Below are positions 44,958 through 54,213 of a stretch of DNA of 64,000 nucleotides, piece by piece. A program made the translations under genes and the position numbers. Every line of letters starts with the position of its first letter. Position 1 is the stretch's first letter. The stretch lies in assembly GCF_000797495.1 (NCBI RefSeq), contig NZ_JTGN01000016.1:54282-118281 (forward strand), in the 5' to 3' direction. The notes under the pieces are model-generated. The model did not search any database and had not been told where the DNA came from. It saw only the letters and a program-made list of their open reading frames with translations. This stretch comes from Robinsoniella peoriensis (GTDB lineage: Bacteria; Bacillota; Clostridia; Lachnospirales; Lachnospiraceae).

Positions 44958-45058
44958 TAACCTGTACGGCAACCCGGATTTCCAGATCATCACTCTGGCT
45001 GTATACTTCCAGATCAGGAGCATCACCCTTCATTCTGTAAGTCCAAATGGTTTTTATT
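44953..45058 (-). pseudogene. 3' remnant of an unidentified gene
   Basis: The minus strand reads WTYRMKGDAPDLEV, then YSQSDDLEIRVAVQVK and a stop. The composition is protein-like, resembling the end of a GyrI-type effector-binding or similar domain. An in-frame stop lies just upstream and no start or ribosome site is seen. Probably the tail of a deleted gene; identity not recognised. Confidence 0.4.
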
Positions 45059-45102
45059 CATAAACGGACATAAATTGAGAGGTTGTCCATTACAAAAAGT
45101 AA

Positions 45103-45131
45103 TTGACAACCCAAAACCTTAATGATAGAAT
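45103..45131 (+). promoter_or_regulatory. Promoter of the manganese riboswitch transcript
   Basis: TTGACA (45103-45108), a 17-bp spacer, TAGAAT (45126-45131). Confidence 0.8.
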
Positions 45132-45141
45132 AGCATCAATT

Positions 45142-45240
45142 GAAAATACCCGTGAGGGAGTAGTTGGCGTATCGCAAGGTACGTGTCAAGTCAACATACT
45201 GACCATTTGGTCTGGCTTGCCTTAAATAATGAGACTCATG
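45142..45240 (+). ncRNA. yybP-ykoY (Mn2+) riboswitch
   Basis: Conserved elements in order: GAGGGAGTAG, TCAAGTCAACATA and AATGAGACTCATG, between short paired regions. These are the two metal-binding loops of the yybP-ykoY class, which senses Mn2+ and usually turns on exporters. Its end overlaps the first terminator hairpin, so ligand binding can favour read-through. Confidence 0.88.
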
Positions 45241-45273
45241 TATAGGACTTATACTATACATGCGCCTTTTTTT
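45237..45273 (+). terminator. Riboswitch terminator 1
   Basis: CATGTATA pairs with TATACATG, then CGCC and seven T residues. It competes with the final stem of the riboswitch. Confidence 0.8.
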
Positions 45274-45312
45274 GACCCATGTATAGCTTAAGTGCTGTAC
45301 CTGGGTCTTTTT
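45274..45312 (+). terminator. Second terminator in the leader
   Basis: GACCC.GTA.AGC pairs with GCT.TAC.GGGTC, followed by five T residues. It directly abuts terminator 1, giving two terminators in series before the ATPase gene. Confidence 0.75.
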
Positions 45313-45342
45313 GATTGCAAAACAAAAAGGAGGAAAAAGGAT

Positions 45343-47994
45343 ATGAAATATTATCTGGAGCCGAAAGACAAAGTGGTGCAGTATTTTCAAAGTGATGTTG
45401 ACAAAGGACTCACATCAAAACAGGCAGAAGAAAGCCGGAGAAAAAACGGTGCCAATATCCTGAAGAAAGAAAAACCGGTTTCTTTAGGAAGGAGAATCTG
45501 GGAAGCGGCAAGAGAACCAATGATTATCATGCTGATTCTGGCTGGATTTATTACGCTGGGCGTGAATATTTCAAGAGCTGTGACCGGGGGAGAGGCGGAT
45601 TATCTGGAGTGCGTTGGTATTTTTGCAGCAATTGCTTTATCGGTAGTAATCACAGTGATTATGGAAGGACGAAGTGCCAGGGCATTTGAAGAGCTGAGTA
45701 AAATAACAGACGATACCATGGTAAAGGTTATCCGAAATGGGGAAGTGGCGATGGTCTGTCAGAAGGAGATTGCAGCTGGTGACATCATATGTCTGGCAAC
45801 GGGTGACAGGATTCCGGCAGATGGACGTTTACTGGAGTGCAATTCTCTTCAGGCGGATGAATCTGCGCTTACCGGAGAGAGCCTTCCGGCACAAAAGGAT
45901 GAGACCGCAATAATTGAGGATGAAAAGACTCCAGTGGCGGAAAGGGTGAATATGGTTTATTCAGGCTGCTTTATTACCAGCGGTACCGGTAAGATGGTAG
46001 CGACCGGAGTTGGCGACCATACTGAATTTGGTAAGATTGCCGCGGAACTTTCTTCTGAGGATAAAACAAGTACTCCGTTACAGGAAAAATTAGCGGTACT
46101 TGGTAAAAAAATTACGATTTTGGGAGCTGCGGCAGCAGCAGTGGTATTTTTACTCCAGGTTTTATTATTTACTTTTCATGGGACGGCATCATGGGAGACC
46201 ATTTCCGAAGCTTTTATTACAAGTATTGTACTGATTGTTGCCGCAGTGCCGGAAGGACTGCCTACCATTGTTGCGGTATCCCTTTCCATAAACATTATAA
46301 AAATGTCCAAACAGAATGCATTGGTAAAAAAAATGATAGCCTGCGAGACCGTTGGCTGCATCAATGTAATCTGTTCTGATAAAACAGGAACGCTGACGGA
46401 GAACCGTATGACAGTCACAAAAGTCTGTCAGGATATGAATATGGTGTATCCGGATCAGGTAAAGGATGTTCATCTGATCCGCAATTTCTGCATGAACAGT
46501 ACGGCGGATATCCGGTATGCAGATGGAGAGAACCACTTTATTGGAAATCCCACAGAGTGTGCCCTGCTGGTTGCTGCAAATAAGGCAGTAGGCAATTACA
46601 AAAATATACGAAACAGTTTTCAGGCAGCTTATGTATTTCCCTTTTCTTCAGAAACAAAGAATATGACGACTGTTCTTCATAATGCCAAGGGATATCATAT
46701 TTATTCCAAAGGAAGCCCGGAGAAGATCCTGGAAATGTGCGCATTATCGAAGGAGGAAAAAGAAAAAGCACAAGAAAAGATGTTTGAGTATGAAAGCAAG
46801 GCTTTTCGGGTAATTGCTTTTGCCCATAAAAGTCATGGGGATCTGATTGTGGATTTTGAAAAGGAGCGCAAGTCTCTGGAAGATGGACTGCATTTCGATG
46901 GATTTTCGGCAATTACGGATCCGCTCAGAAAGGATGTCTGTAATGCGGTGGACAAATGCCGTAAAGCGGGAATTGATGTAAAAATGCTGACAGGTGACAA
47001 TATTATTACAGCATCTGCCATTGCGAAGGAACTGCAGTTGTTGGATGATGACCATATAGCCGTAGAAGCGAAAGTGTTAGAGAGTCTGACCGAAGAGCAG
47101 CTGGCAGAAACACTGCCCAGAATACGGGTGATAGCCAGAAGTACGCCAACGATTAAAATGCGTGTAGTAAAAGCTTTAAAATCCAGAGGTGATGTGGTGG
47201 CGGTTACCGGAGACGGGATTAATGACGCACCTGCGATTAAAAATGCCGATGTTGGAATTGCAATGGGAATATCGGGAACAGAAGTATCGAAAGAAGCAAG
47301 TGATATTGTACTCCTGGATGACAGCTTTTCAACGATTGTAAAAGCTGTTCAGTGGGGAAGAGGGATATATGAGAATTTCCAGCGTTTTATTCAATTTCAG
47401 CTTACCGTTAACTTATCCAGTGTAGTTGTAGTTCTGGCTTCTATTATTGCAGGTTTTGCCGCTCCGTTTTCAGCACTGCAGCTGTTATGGATTAATATAA
47501 TCATGGATGGACCGCCGGCGCTTACCCTGGGATTGGAACCCATCCGGGGAGATTTGATGAAACAACAGCCAACCAGGCGGAATAGCAGCATAGTTACCAA
47601 AAGTATGATGTCAAGAATTGTTATAAACGGGCTATATATTTCAATTGTATTTATGGCTCAGCACTGGTTTAATTTTATGGGAGGTGCGGAAAGAGAACTG
47701 CCTACCATACTGTTTACGCTGTTTGTTGTTTTTCAACTGTTCAATGCATTCAACAGCCGTGAGCTTTCCGATACCAGTATCTTCTGTAATCTGGCATCTA
47801 ACAGGCTGATGCTTGGAGTTTTTGCATTGACCTTTGCACTTCAGGTAATCATCACACAGATTGGAGGTGCCTTCTTTGGTACGGTTCCGTTAGATTTTCT
47901 GATGTGGTGCAAAATTATTGTAGTGGCGTTCAGTGTAATCCTGGTATCGGAAATTGCAAAATTAATGAAAAGAGTGTTGATGAGAAATAGATAG
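45343..47994 (+). CDS. P-type cation ATPase, Ca2+-ATPase-like, probable Mn2+ exporter
   Basis: 883 residues from ATG 45343 behind AGGAGGAAAAAGG; the longer frame starting at 45292 overlaps terminator 2. P2-type ATPase: N-terminal cation-ATPase domain, TGES loop, phosphorylated Asp346 in CSDKTGTLT, and TGDGINDAPAIKNADVGIAMG hinge. About ten membrane segments. The family is usually labelled calcium transporting, but the upstream Mn2+ riboswitch argues for manganese efflux. An SOD gene follows convergently. Confidence 0.93.
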   Translation: MKYYLEPKDKVVQYFQSDVDKGLTSKQAEESRRKNGANILKKEKPVSLGRRIWEAAREPMIIMLILAGFITLGVNISRAVTGGEADYLECVGIFAAIALSVVITVIMEGRSARAFEELSKITDDTMVKVIRNGEVAMVCQKEIAAGDIICLATGDRIPADGRLLECNSLQADESALTGESLPAQKDETAIIEDEKTPVAERVNMVYSGCFITSGTGKMVATGVGDHTEFGKIAAELSSEDKTSTPLQEKLAVLGKKITILGAAAAAVVFLLQVLLFTFHGTASWETISEAFITSIVLIVAAVPEGLPTIVAVSLSINIIKMSKQNALVKKMIACETVGCINVICSDKTGTLTENRMTVTKVCQDMNMVYPDQVKDVHLIRNFCMNSTADIRYADGENHFIGNPTECALLVAANKAVGNYKNIRNSFQAAYVFPFSSETKNMTTVLHNAKGYHIYSKGSPEKILEMCALSKEEKEKAQEKMFEYESKAFRVIAFAHKSHGDLIVDFEKERKSLEDGLHFDGFSAITDPLRKDVCNAVDKCRKAGIDVKMLTGDNIITASAIAKELQLLDDDHIAVEAKVLESLTEEQLAETLPRIRVIARSTPTIKMRVVKALKSRGDVVAVTGDGINDAPAIKNADVGIAMGISGTEVSKEASDIVLLDDSFSTIVKAVQWGRGIYENFQRFIQFQLTVNLSSVVVVLASIIAGFAAPFSALQLLWINIIMDGPPALTLGLEPIRGDLMKQQPTRRNSSIVTKSMMSRIVINGLYISIVFMAQHWFNFMGGAERELPTILFTLFVVFQLFNAFNSRELSDTSIFCNLASNRLMLGVFALTFALQVIITQIGGAFFGTVPLDFLMWCKIIVVAFSVILVSEIAKLMKRVLMRNR

Positions 47995-48028
47995 TCAGAA
48001 GAAAAAGATATAAAAGGGCCTTAAGAGC

Positions 48029-48067
48029 TGGGATAATGACGGAAAATGTATTTCCTGCATTATCCCA
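48029..48067. terminator. Bidirectional hairpin between convergent ATPase and SOD genes
   Basis: TGGGATAATG pairs with CATTATCCCA with inner GGAAA/TTTCC. T-rich after it on the plus strand. Confidence 0.7.
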
Positions 48068-48079
48068 TTTGTTTCTTAA

Positions 48080-48715
48080 TCAGGTATAACCATTAATAAA
48101 AGCAAGATAATTCTGGCTTACTGTTTTCCAGTTCACTACATGAAACCAGTTGTGGATATAGGCAGGCCGGTTGTTATAGTGCTTTAGATAGTAGGCATGT
48201 TCCCATACATCCAGGTTGAGCAGAGGATGCAGATTCATGGAGAGGGGGGTATCCTGATTGGAAGTAGTAATAATCTTTAGTGTTCCATCATGATCTGCAA
48301 CCAGCCAGGCATATCCGGATCCAAAGACCGACAGGGCAGCCGCAGCCATCTGGTCTTCAAAATTCTGAAAGCTTCCAAAAGCCTGGTTGATATAAAAAGC
48401 AAATATCCCTAAAGGCCTGTCGATGCCGGGGCTGGTCATATTATCAAAATAAAAACGATGATTATAGACACCTCCTGCGTTGTTAAGCAGAGGAGTTCTG
48501 ATATTAGCCGGAAGAGTAGGGGCATACAGAATAAGCTGTTCCAATGTCATATTTTGCAGCTGGGGATTAGCCTTTAAAATAGCATTCAGATTGTCCACGT
48601 AAGTCTGAAGATGGCGGTCATGGTGAAGGTGCATGGTTTTTTCATCAATATAAGGCTCCAGTGCATTATAGCTGTATGGCAGTGGGTAATTTACAAAAGG
48701 ATAGTGTTCACTCAA
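48080..48715 (-). CDS. sodA: Fe/Mn superoxide dismutase
   Basis: 211 residues from TTG 48715, preferred because homologous sequence starts here (SEHYPFVNYPLPYSYNALEPYI) and AAAAGGAAC lies upstream. An open extension to ATG 48769 or 48832 adds an atypical hydrophobic leader without ribosome sites. Metal ligands are visible: His in MHLHHDRH, His in VYNHRFYF, and Asp/His in LLNLDVWEHAYY. It converts superoxide to oxygen and peroxide; the Mn-regulated ATPase next door suggests a manganese link. Confidence 0.9.
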   Translation of the reverse strand: MSEHYPFVNYPLPYSYNALEPYIDEKTMHLHHDRHLQTYVDNLNAILKANPQLQNMTLEQLILYAPTLPANIRTPLLNNAGGVYNHRFYFDNMTSPGIDRPLGIFAFYINQAFGSFQNFEDQMAAAALSVFGSGYAWLVADHDGTLKIITTSNQDTPLSMNLHPLLNLDVWEHAYYLKHYNNRPAYIHNWFHVVNWKTVSQNYLAFINGYT

Positions 48716-48890
48716 AGGTATCTGTTCCTTTTCTTTTTCTTCTATTATATGTTGCAGGATAAAATACATAACAAGAAAACACGCTCTAAGTAATACAGAT
48801 GCCCTGAAACCCTCCACTATACCACCAGACATTTGATCAGCGGTATAATATGGTCTCCCAGTAAATGATTACACCTAAGGAGGAATCAAT

Positions 48891-50933
48891 ATGAATGAAC
48901 CTTTTCCACAAGAACAAAGCCATCTTGAATTTACACAAAAACAATTGAAAAGTGCCTTTGATAAAGCCAATGAGGATGTCACTAAATGTGAAGACGATTA
49001 CCGGAAATCAAAACGATATCTGGCGGAATATTGGAACGAACTGGATTCTATGGAAAAGTTCTCAAATCAGCGGTCTATCAACCAGATAGAAGGGGCAGGT
49101 AATTTATCACTGGATAAAAGAAGGAGAATTGGACAGCTGATGGATTCACCGTATTTTGCCAAAATAAATTTTCTTTACCAGGGGGATGATGAACCGGAGC
49201 AGATCTATATTGGAAAATATGCGTTTACCGATGATAGGAATCAGATGCTTATTTTTGACTGGCGTGCCCCCATTTCAAATATGTATTATGAATATGAGCT
49301 GGGAAAAGCATCTTACGAGGCGCCCATAGGTAACATAGAAGGAGAAATTACCTGTAGGCGCCAGTTTAAGATTCGAAAAGGAGAAATGGAATATGTCCTG
49401 GAAAGCACGATGAATATAGACGATGATATTTTGCAAAGAGAGTTAAGCAGTACCTCTGATGAAAAAATGAAAAATATCATCGCAACAATTCAAAAAGAAC
49501 AAAACCGGATTATTCGTAATGAAAAGGCGGAAGTATTAATTATCCAGGGAGTTGCAGGCTGTGGGAAAACTTCAATTGCCCTGCATCGTGTAGCGTATTT
49601 GCTTTATCGAAATAAGGAAAGACTGTCTGCTTCAAATGTTGTGATTATTTCTCCAAACAAAGTATTTGCAGATTATATCTCTAATGTTCTTCCGGAGTTA
49701 GGGGAAGAACCTATCATGGAACTAAGTTTTGCAGAGATAGCTGCAGAGGAATTAAACGGGAAGATCAATTTTACGAAAAATATATCGTGGATAGAGATAG
49801 AGAATGAGAACGCAGAGGATGTAAAGAGACTGAATTTTAAGGGTTCAGAGGAAATGCTGGCTCTTCTGGATAAATATCTGCGCTACGCCGTTGACAGGTA
49901 TTTTGAAATAAAAGACTGCAGATTTGGGGAATTTTTTATTTCCAGAGAATACATTGCTGACCGCTGTCATGCCTGCAGCTATCTTCCGGTAATGGAACGG
50001 TTTAAGCAGATAGCAGAGGATATATGGGAGGTATTTAAATCGAAAAACTTAGGGTGGGATAATTTGCCCAGTCAGAATGAGATTGGGAAAAAGCTCAGAT
50101 CTATGTTTTTGGCCGACAGTACACTTTCTCTTTATGCAGATTTTTATAAATATATTCAAAAAGAAAGCTGGTTTTCGATGAAGCAGAAAGATACTCTGGA
50201 ATGGGAGGATGTTTATCCTTATCTGTATTTGAAATCATCAATAGAAGGGATTGGTGAATACTCGTTTGTTCAGCATGTGGTAATTGATGAAATGCAGGAC
50301 TATACCCCGGTACAATATGCAGTGATCAATCGGTTGTTTCGTTGTAAAAAAACAATACTGGGTGATTTTGGACAGTCACTGGTGCCTTCCAATATGTGTT
50401 CCCGTGAGATTTTCTGCAGATTGTATAAAAATGCAGATTTTATAGAGCTGAATAAAAGCTATCGTTCTACTTATGAAATTATTGCATTTTCCAGACGGAT
50501 TAAAAATAATCAGAAGATAGAGGCATTTGAGAGACACGGAGATCAGCCGACGATTAGCTGCTGTCAGAACCTGGAGGAAGAAATAGCCATTATAAAAACG
50601 AAGATTGATGAGTTTTATAAAAAAGGTTATGGCTCTATGGGAATATTATGCAAAACACAGACACAGGCAGCCTTATTATATGAAGAACTTGCTTCTGACT
50701 GTGAAGTGCATTATTTAGATTTGAACAGTACGAAGTTTGAAAACGGAGTAACCGTCACCACTATTCCCGTATCAAAAGGATTAGAATTCGACCAGGTGAC
50801 AGTACCCTTTGCCAATTGGGAGAACTACAGAATGGAGTGGGATCGAAACCTCTTGTATGTGGCATGTACAAGAGCGATGCATAAGCTGGATTTTACATGC
50901 CAGGGTTCATTTACAAAATTAGTGCTACAGTGA
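48891..50933 (+). CDS. HelD-like UvrD/Rep-family ATPase
   Basis: 680 residues. An N-terminal coiled coil (about 5-60) is typical of HelD, which inserts into RNA polymerase to release stalled complexes. Walker A GVAGCGKTS at about 221, the DEMQD Walker B (VVIDEMQDYTP), and C-terminal LLYVACTRAMHKLDF complete the two RecA-like lobes. LIFDWRAPISNMYYEYELG is the HelD signature after the coil. Transcribed away from SOD. Confidence 0.9.
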   Translation: MNEPFPQEQSHLEFTQKQLKSAFDKANEDVTKCEDDYRKSKRYLAEYWNELDSMEKFSNQRSINQIEGAGNLSLDKRRRIGQLMDSPYFAKINFLYQGDDEPEQIYIGKYAFTDDRNQMLIFDWRAPISNMYYEYELGKASYEAPIGNIEGEITCRRQFKIRKGEMEYVLESTMNIDDDILQRELSSTSDEKMKNIIATIQKEQNRIIRNEKAEVLIIQGVAGCGKTSIALHRVAYLLYRNKERLSASNVVIISPNKVFADYISNVLPELGEEPIMELSFAEIAAEELNGKINFTKNISWIEIENENAEDVKRLNFKGSEEMLALLDKYLRYAVDRYFEIKDCRFGEFFISREYIADRCHACSYLPVMERFKQIAEDIWEVFKSKNLGWDNLPSQNEIGKKLRSMFLADSTLSLYADFYKYIQKESWFSMKQKDTLEWEDVYPYLYLKSSIEGIGEYSFVQHVVIDEMQDYTPVQYAVINRLFRCKKTILGDFGQSLVPSNMCSREIFCRLYKNADFIELNKSYRSTYEIIAFSRRIKNNQKIEAFERHGDQPTISCCQNLEEEIAIIKTKIDEFYKKGYGSMGILCKTQTQAALLYEELASDCEVHYLDLNSTKFENGVTVTTIPVSKGLEFDQVTVPFANWENYRMEWDRNLLYVACTRAMHKLDFTCQGSFTKLVLQ

Positions 50934-50966
50934 ACAATTCAAGCTGGAATTGTTCACTGTAGTACT
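50921..50966. terminator. Long hairpin at the 3' end of the helD-like gene
   Basis: A 20-bp stem (AGTGCTACAGTGAACAATTC with its complement, one G-T) and a 6-nt loop. The hairpin overlaps the stop codon. No T run follows, so it is probably an RNA-protecting or convergent-gene hairpin rather than a classical terminator. Confidence 0.55.
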
Positions 50967-50982
50967 GGTTAATGTGAACTGA

Positions 50983-51495
50983 TTAGCACAGATCTTTCAA
51001 CATAAATACATCAGCATAAGGATTATTATTATAACGGGAAATTTCATGGAATCCGTTTTTTTGGTATAGGGATATAGCAGATCGGCTTTCCTGTGTTGTA
51101 TCCAGAAACATCTTCCTATACCCCTGCGCAGCAGAATAGCGGATCGCGTGAGTTAAAAGCTTCTGGCCTAAGCCCTTTCCCTGGCAGGCGCTGTACAAAT
51201 ACATCATTTTCAGTTCGCAGGTATCGGGAGAAAGACTTTTAACAGCAACGGTGCCTATAATCTGACTTCCATCTGTCATATACCAGAAAGCATCATAAGA
51301 ATTTGGAATATCATTTACTGCCTGGTGCCTTCCCAGGGGTTCAAAAGTTCTTCCTGATTCGGGCATACAATTCTCCAGGAATTGGAGAAGATCTTTTTGC
51401 AGATTCCGGTTATATTCCAGCAATTTAATATGATCCCATTCGATTGATAGCCCCTTGTCGGGCCTGATATCAGTTGCAGTATTTCGTATCTCCAT
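50983..51495 (-). CDS. GNAT-family N-acetyltransferase
   Basis: 170 residues. The acetyl-CoA loop is YLYSACQGKGLGQKLLTHAI, followed by GYRKMFLDTTQESRSAISLYQKNGF, the usual GNAT C-terminal half. Start preceded by AAGGAGATAAC. Substrate unknown. Confidence 0.9.
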   Translation of the reverse strand: MEIRNTATDIRPDKGLSIEWDHIKLLEYNRNLQKDLLQFLENCMPESGRTFEPLGRHQAVNDIPNSYDAFWYMTDGSQIIGTVAVKSLSPDTCELKMMYLYSACQGKGLGQKLLTHAIRYSAAQGYRKMFLDTTQESRSAISLYQKNGFHEISRYNNNPYADVFMLKDLC

Positions 51496-51657
51496 GTTAT
51501 CTCCTTAACAGTTCTTTTTTGCTTATTATAACAATGAATGCATAAAAGAAAAAGAACAATTTATACAATAATGGATGTCCCGGCGATGATTATAAGGTAT
51601 AATAAAACAAAATTATTACAAATATAGAATTCGTATGGATAACAGGAGGAGTATAAA

Positions 51658-52560
51658 GTGAGTATACCAATAGAAAAGAGATGGGAAATAAAAATTGTCG
51701 ACCCTCAGGATGCTAATATGCGCAGTGCCTATAACAGCCTGACCGAATCTGTTTTTGGATTTCAGTTTGAAAAATGGTATCAGGAGGGCTTCTGGAAGAA
51801 ACAGCATGTGCCGTATGTGGTTATGTGTGAGGGGGAAATAGCAGCTAATATCTCGGCAAATATTATGGAATTGAATGTATTTGGCCAGCGTAAGACTTAC
51901 CTCCAGCTGGGAACGGTAATGACGGCAAAGAAATACAGAGGACAGGGATTTGCAAAGCTAATAATGGAAAAAGTACTAAAAGAGTACAGGGACAGATTTG
52001 ATCTGATCTATCTATTTGCAAATGATACCGTTTTAGATTTTTATCCCAAATATGGATTTGAGAAAATAACACAGTACTATTATTCAAAAGAAATCATGAG
52101 AGGTCAGCAAAATAAGAATCCGATAAATATAAGGAAGCTGGATCTGAACAGGGCTAAAGACAAAGTGCTGGCAATGAAATATATGGAGTTGGAAAATCCA
52201 TTCTCCAGCCTGACAATGGTTAACAACGTAGAACTGTACATGTTTTATGCAATGATGTTTTATGGAGAGCAGCTTTACTATATAGAAGAGGCGGATACGC
52301 TTGTCTTTGCAGAGTATCAGGATGATACGCTGATTCTGGCGGAAGTATTTTGTCAGAAAAAAGTATCATTATCACAGGTTATAGAGATGCTGGCGAATGA
52401 AACCATTACACAGGTTAAGCTAATGTTTACGCCAGAGGACAAAGAGGGATTTAGGATTGATGAAGTAAAGGAGGAAGAGACCTTATTATTCGGTAAAGGA
52501 AAAGATGCGGAATTTTTCCGGGAGAAAAAATGTATGTTTCCGGTATTATCACATACCTGA
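51658..52560 (+). CDS. GNAT-family N-acetyltransferase (Eis-like architecture)
   Basis: 300 residues from GTG 51658, with AGGAGGAG 9 bases upstream. The N-terminal GNAT domain has TVMTAKKYRGQGFAKLIMEKVL as acetyl-CoA loop and FDLIYLFANDTVLDFYPKYGF. A ~150-residue C-terminal domain follows, so the length is closer to two-domain acetyltransferases than to simple GNATs. Substrate unknown. Confidence 0.88.
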   Translation: MSIPIEKRWEIKIVDPQDANMRSAYNSLTESVFGFQFEKWYQEGFWKKQHVPYVVMCEGEIAANISANIMELNVFGQRKTYLQLGTVMTAKKYRGQGFAKLIMEKVLKEYRDRFDLIYLFANDTVLDFYPKYGFEKITQYYYSKEIMRGQQNKNPINIRKLDLNRAKDKVLAMKYMELENPFSSLTMVNNVELYMFYAMMFYGEQLYYIEEADTLVFAEYQDDTLILAEVFCQKKVSLSQVIEMLANETITQVKLMFTPEDKEGFRIDEVKEEETLLFGKGKDAEFFREKKCMFPVLSHT

Positions 52561-52619
52561 GAGTGTATAGAAGCTGTATCGGCAGTGTTACAGTGCAAGA
52601 GCGTGTCAGAAAGCAATTT

Positions 52620-53387
52620 TCAGACAAGTGCAAGGCCGCATTCAAATGCAAGTGCCATGTATTTTTCAGCATTTGACAGGCCATAGAGTTCCAGATCCCG
52701 CGGTTCCCAGCAATCGGAATCCAGGTTATCCGCCCCATATAAAAATTGAATGAAAGGGATATTTCGGAATTGTGAAACAGCCAGCATGGAGGCATATTCC
52801 ATTTCCACACCGATGCAGCCATTTTTTCTTCTCTGGGCAATGCGGTCCGGTGTTTCTCTGTATATGGCATCTGTGGTCCAGATTTTTCCTTTTACATAGG
52901 AGCATCCGAATCTATCCAGACAAGAGGTCAGTACATCAGTTGTCCATCGTTCAGCAGACAGCTCAAAGGAAGCCGGAGCATAGTGATAGCTGGTGCCTTC
53001 GTCACGGACAGCAGAAGTAGGAACGATGAGTTTAGATCCTACGGCAGTATCATCCAGGACACCGCAGCACCCGAATAATACAAATTTCTGCGCACCCATG
53101 GCGACTATTTCTTCAAAGCCTGCAACGCAGGCGGGAGCACCAACTCTGGAAAGATAGAACGCAATATCCACGCCGCCATAACTGGTCTTATATACGGGCA
53201 GTGTTCCGTTAGCTGAGTACAGATGGGCAATTACCTCCACCCCATCTCTTGAGGCAAACTTCTCGATAATATCATTAGAAAAAGTGGAGATACAGATCCC
53301 GGGAAAATGCTCTATGGGTTTTATAAAATCACAGGGATTGATAAATGCGGTCCTGGATGAATCAAATTTTTCCAAAATTGCTGCCAT
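52620..53387 (-). CDS. Nucleoside phosphorylase (uridine/purine phosphorylase family)
   Basis: 255 residues of the PNP_UDP family. It should split a nucleoside with phosphate into base and ribose-1-phosphate. ARVGAPACVAGFEEIVAMG-type phosphate/ribose loop (SRVGAPACVAGFEEI), FGCCGVL, and CIGVEMEYASMLAVSQF are recognisable. It lies 72 bp downstream of the TetR gene on the same strand and may be controlled by it. Confidence 0.88.
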   Translation of the reverse strand: MAAILEKFDSSRTAFINPCDFIKPIEHFPGICISTFSNDIIEKFASRDGVEVIAHLYSANGTLPVYKTSYGGVDIAFYLSRVGAPACVAGFEEIVAMGAQKFVLFGCCGVLDDTAVGSKLIVPTSAVRDEGTSYHYAPASFELSAERWTTDVLTSCLDRFGCSYVKGKIWTTDAIYRETPDRIAQRRKNGCIGVEMEYASMLAVSQFRNIPFIQFLYGADNLDSDCWEPRDLELYGLSNAEKYMALAFECGLALV

Positions 53388-53459
53388 AATAATCCTCCTT
53401 ATTCAGTGAAATGAAATAGTTTTTAGGTTGTTTTAAAGTTGTTTTGAATTTGTTTTGTA

Positions 53460-54050
53460 TCATGCGCCTTCAGGCGGCAGAAGCAATTCTTTGATCTGTC
53501 TTACAATGCGGTCCGGAATATCTTTGTCAAGGGGCATAAGACGGCTGTACATTCGTACACCCTGATAAGAAAATACAATCAGATCAAATACAGCCGGAAT
53601 ATCCACCTGTTTGAATTCCTGCTGCTCTATCCCATATTGGATTAATCTGCTCCACATTTCTTTAGACAGCAGATATTGTTCCAACAGGGCATTTGGAATA
53701 TGTTCTGACTGGGGAAGGCTGTAAAATTCGTAGATGGCTACACTTAGCGAATTACCGGAATCCAACATTTCCAGGCGGTAACGTTCCAGAACGTCGTTAA
53801 GAATACAGATTGCAGATTCCTTCTTCTTGATTTTTTCTGAAAATTCATCTTCCTGGCGTTTTAATAGTTCTTCCAATATTTCAGCAAATATCTGGGACGT
53901 ACTGTCGTAGTGGCGGTATAGCCCGCCGCGGCTGAGTCCTGTACATTCACAGATATCTTTCATGGTGACCTCTTTAAAACCCTTTTCCGCAAAAAGCGGA
54001 TATGATTTCTTGAGAATTAGTCTGCGGGTTTCGGTTCCTCTTCTATTCAT
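53460..54050 (-). CDS. TetR-family transcriptional regulator
   Basis: 196 residues. N-terminal helix-turn-helix: RRLILKKSYPLFAEKGFKEV, then MKDICECTGLSRGGLYRHYDS. The C-terminal ligand domain is helical. The promoter at 54185-54213 is overlapped by two 12-bp palindromes, so strong autorepression is expected. The likely regulon is this gene and the phosphorylase gene. Confidence 0.94.
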   Translation of the reverse strand: MNRRGTETRRLILKKSYPLFAEKGFKEVTMKDICECTGLSRGGLYRHYDSTSQIFAEILEELLKRQEDEFSEKIKKKESAICILNDVLERYRLEMLDSGNSLSVAIYEFYSLPQSEHIPNALLEQYLLSKEMWSRLIQYGIEQQEFKQVDIPAVFDLIVFSYQGVRMYSRLMPLDKDIPDRIVRQIKELLLPPEGA

Positions 54051-54061
54051 TTTTTACCCCC

Positions 54062-54125
54062 TGAATAGCGCAAGCCGGCTTGTGCTGTTCCTAAATTAGT
54101 AGTGTAAAAGCGATTTTCTTTATCA
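54062..54125 (-). repeat. Palindromic intergenic repeat, copy B
   Basis: On the minus strand it reads CGCTTTTACACTACTAATTT, then AGGAACAGCACAAGCC and GGCTTGCGCTATTC. The modules match copy A at 2938-3070 at most positions. The GCACAAGCC/GGCTTGCGC centre is a hairpin. Located between the TetR start and its promoter, inside the leader. Confidence 0.6.
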
Positions 54126-54162
54126 TTAGATCAATCTTTGGTTATTATGAATTTAATAATGC

Positions 54163-54213
54163 GACACATGTGTCTCTTAAAAGAATTATAAGACACGTGT
54201 GTCGCAATGTCAA
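54163..54213 (-). promoter_or_regulatory. TetR promoter with two operators
   Basis: Minus strand TTGACA (54213-54208), a 17-bp spacer, TATAAT (54190-54185): full consensus. One operator, GACACGTGTGTC (54192-54203), fills the spacer. The second, GACACATGTGTC (54163-54174), lies just past the start point, centres 29 bp apart. Confidence 0.85.

Noticed and set aside
45343..47994. ATPase as a simple calcium pump
   Set aside because: Sequence alone would allow it, but the upstream yybP-ykoY riboswitch senses Mn2+, so manganese export is preferred.
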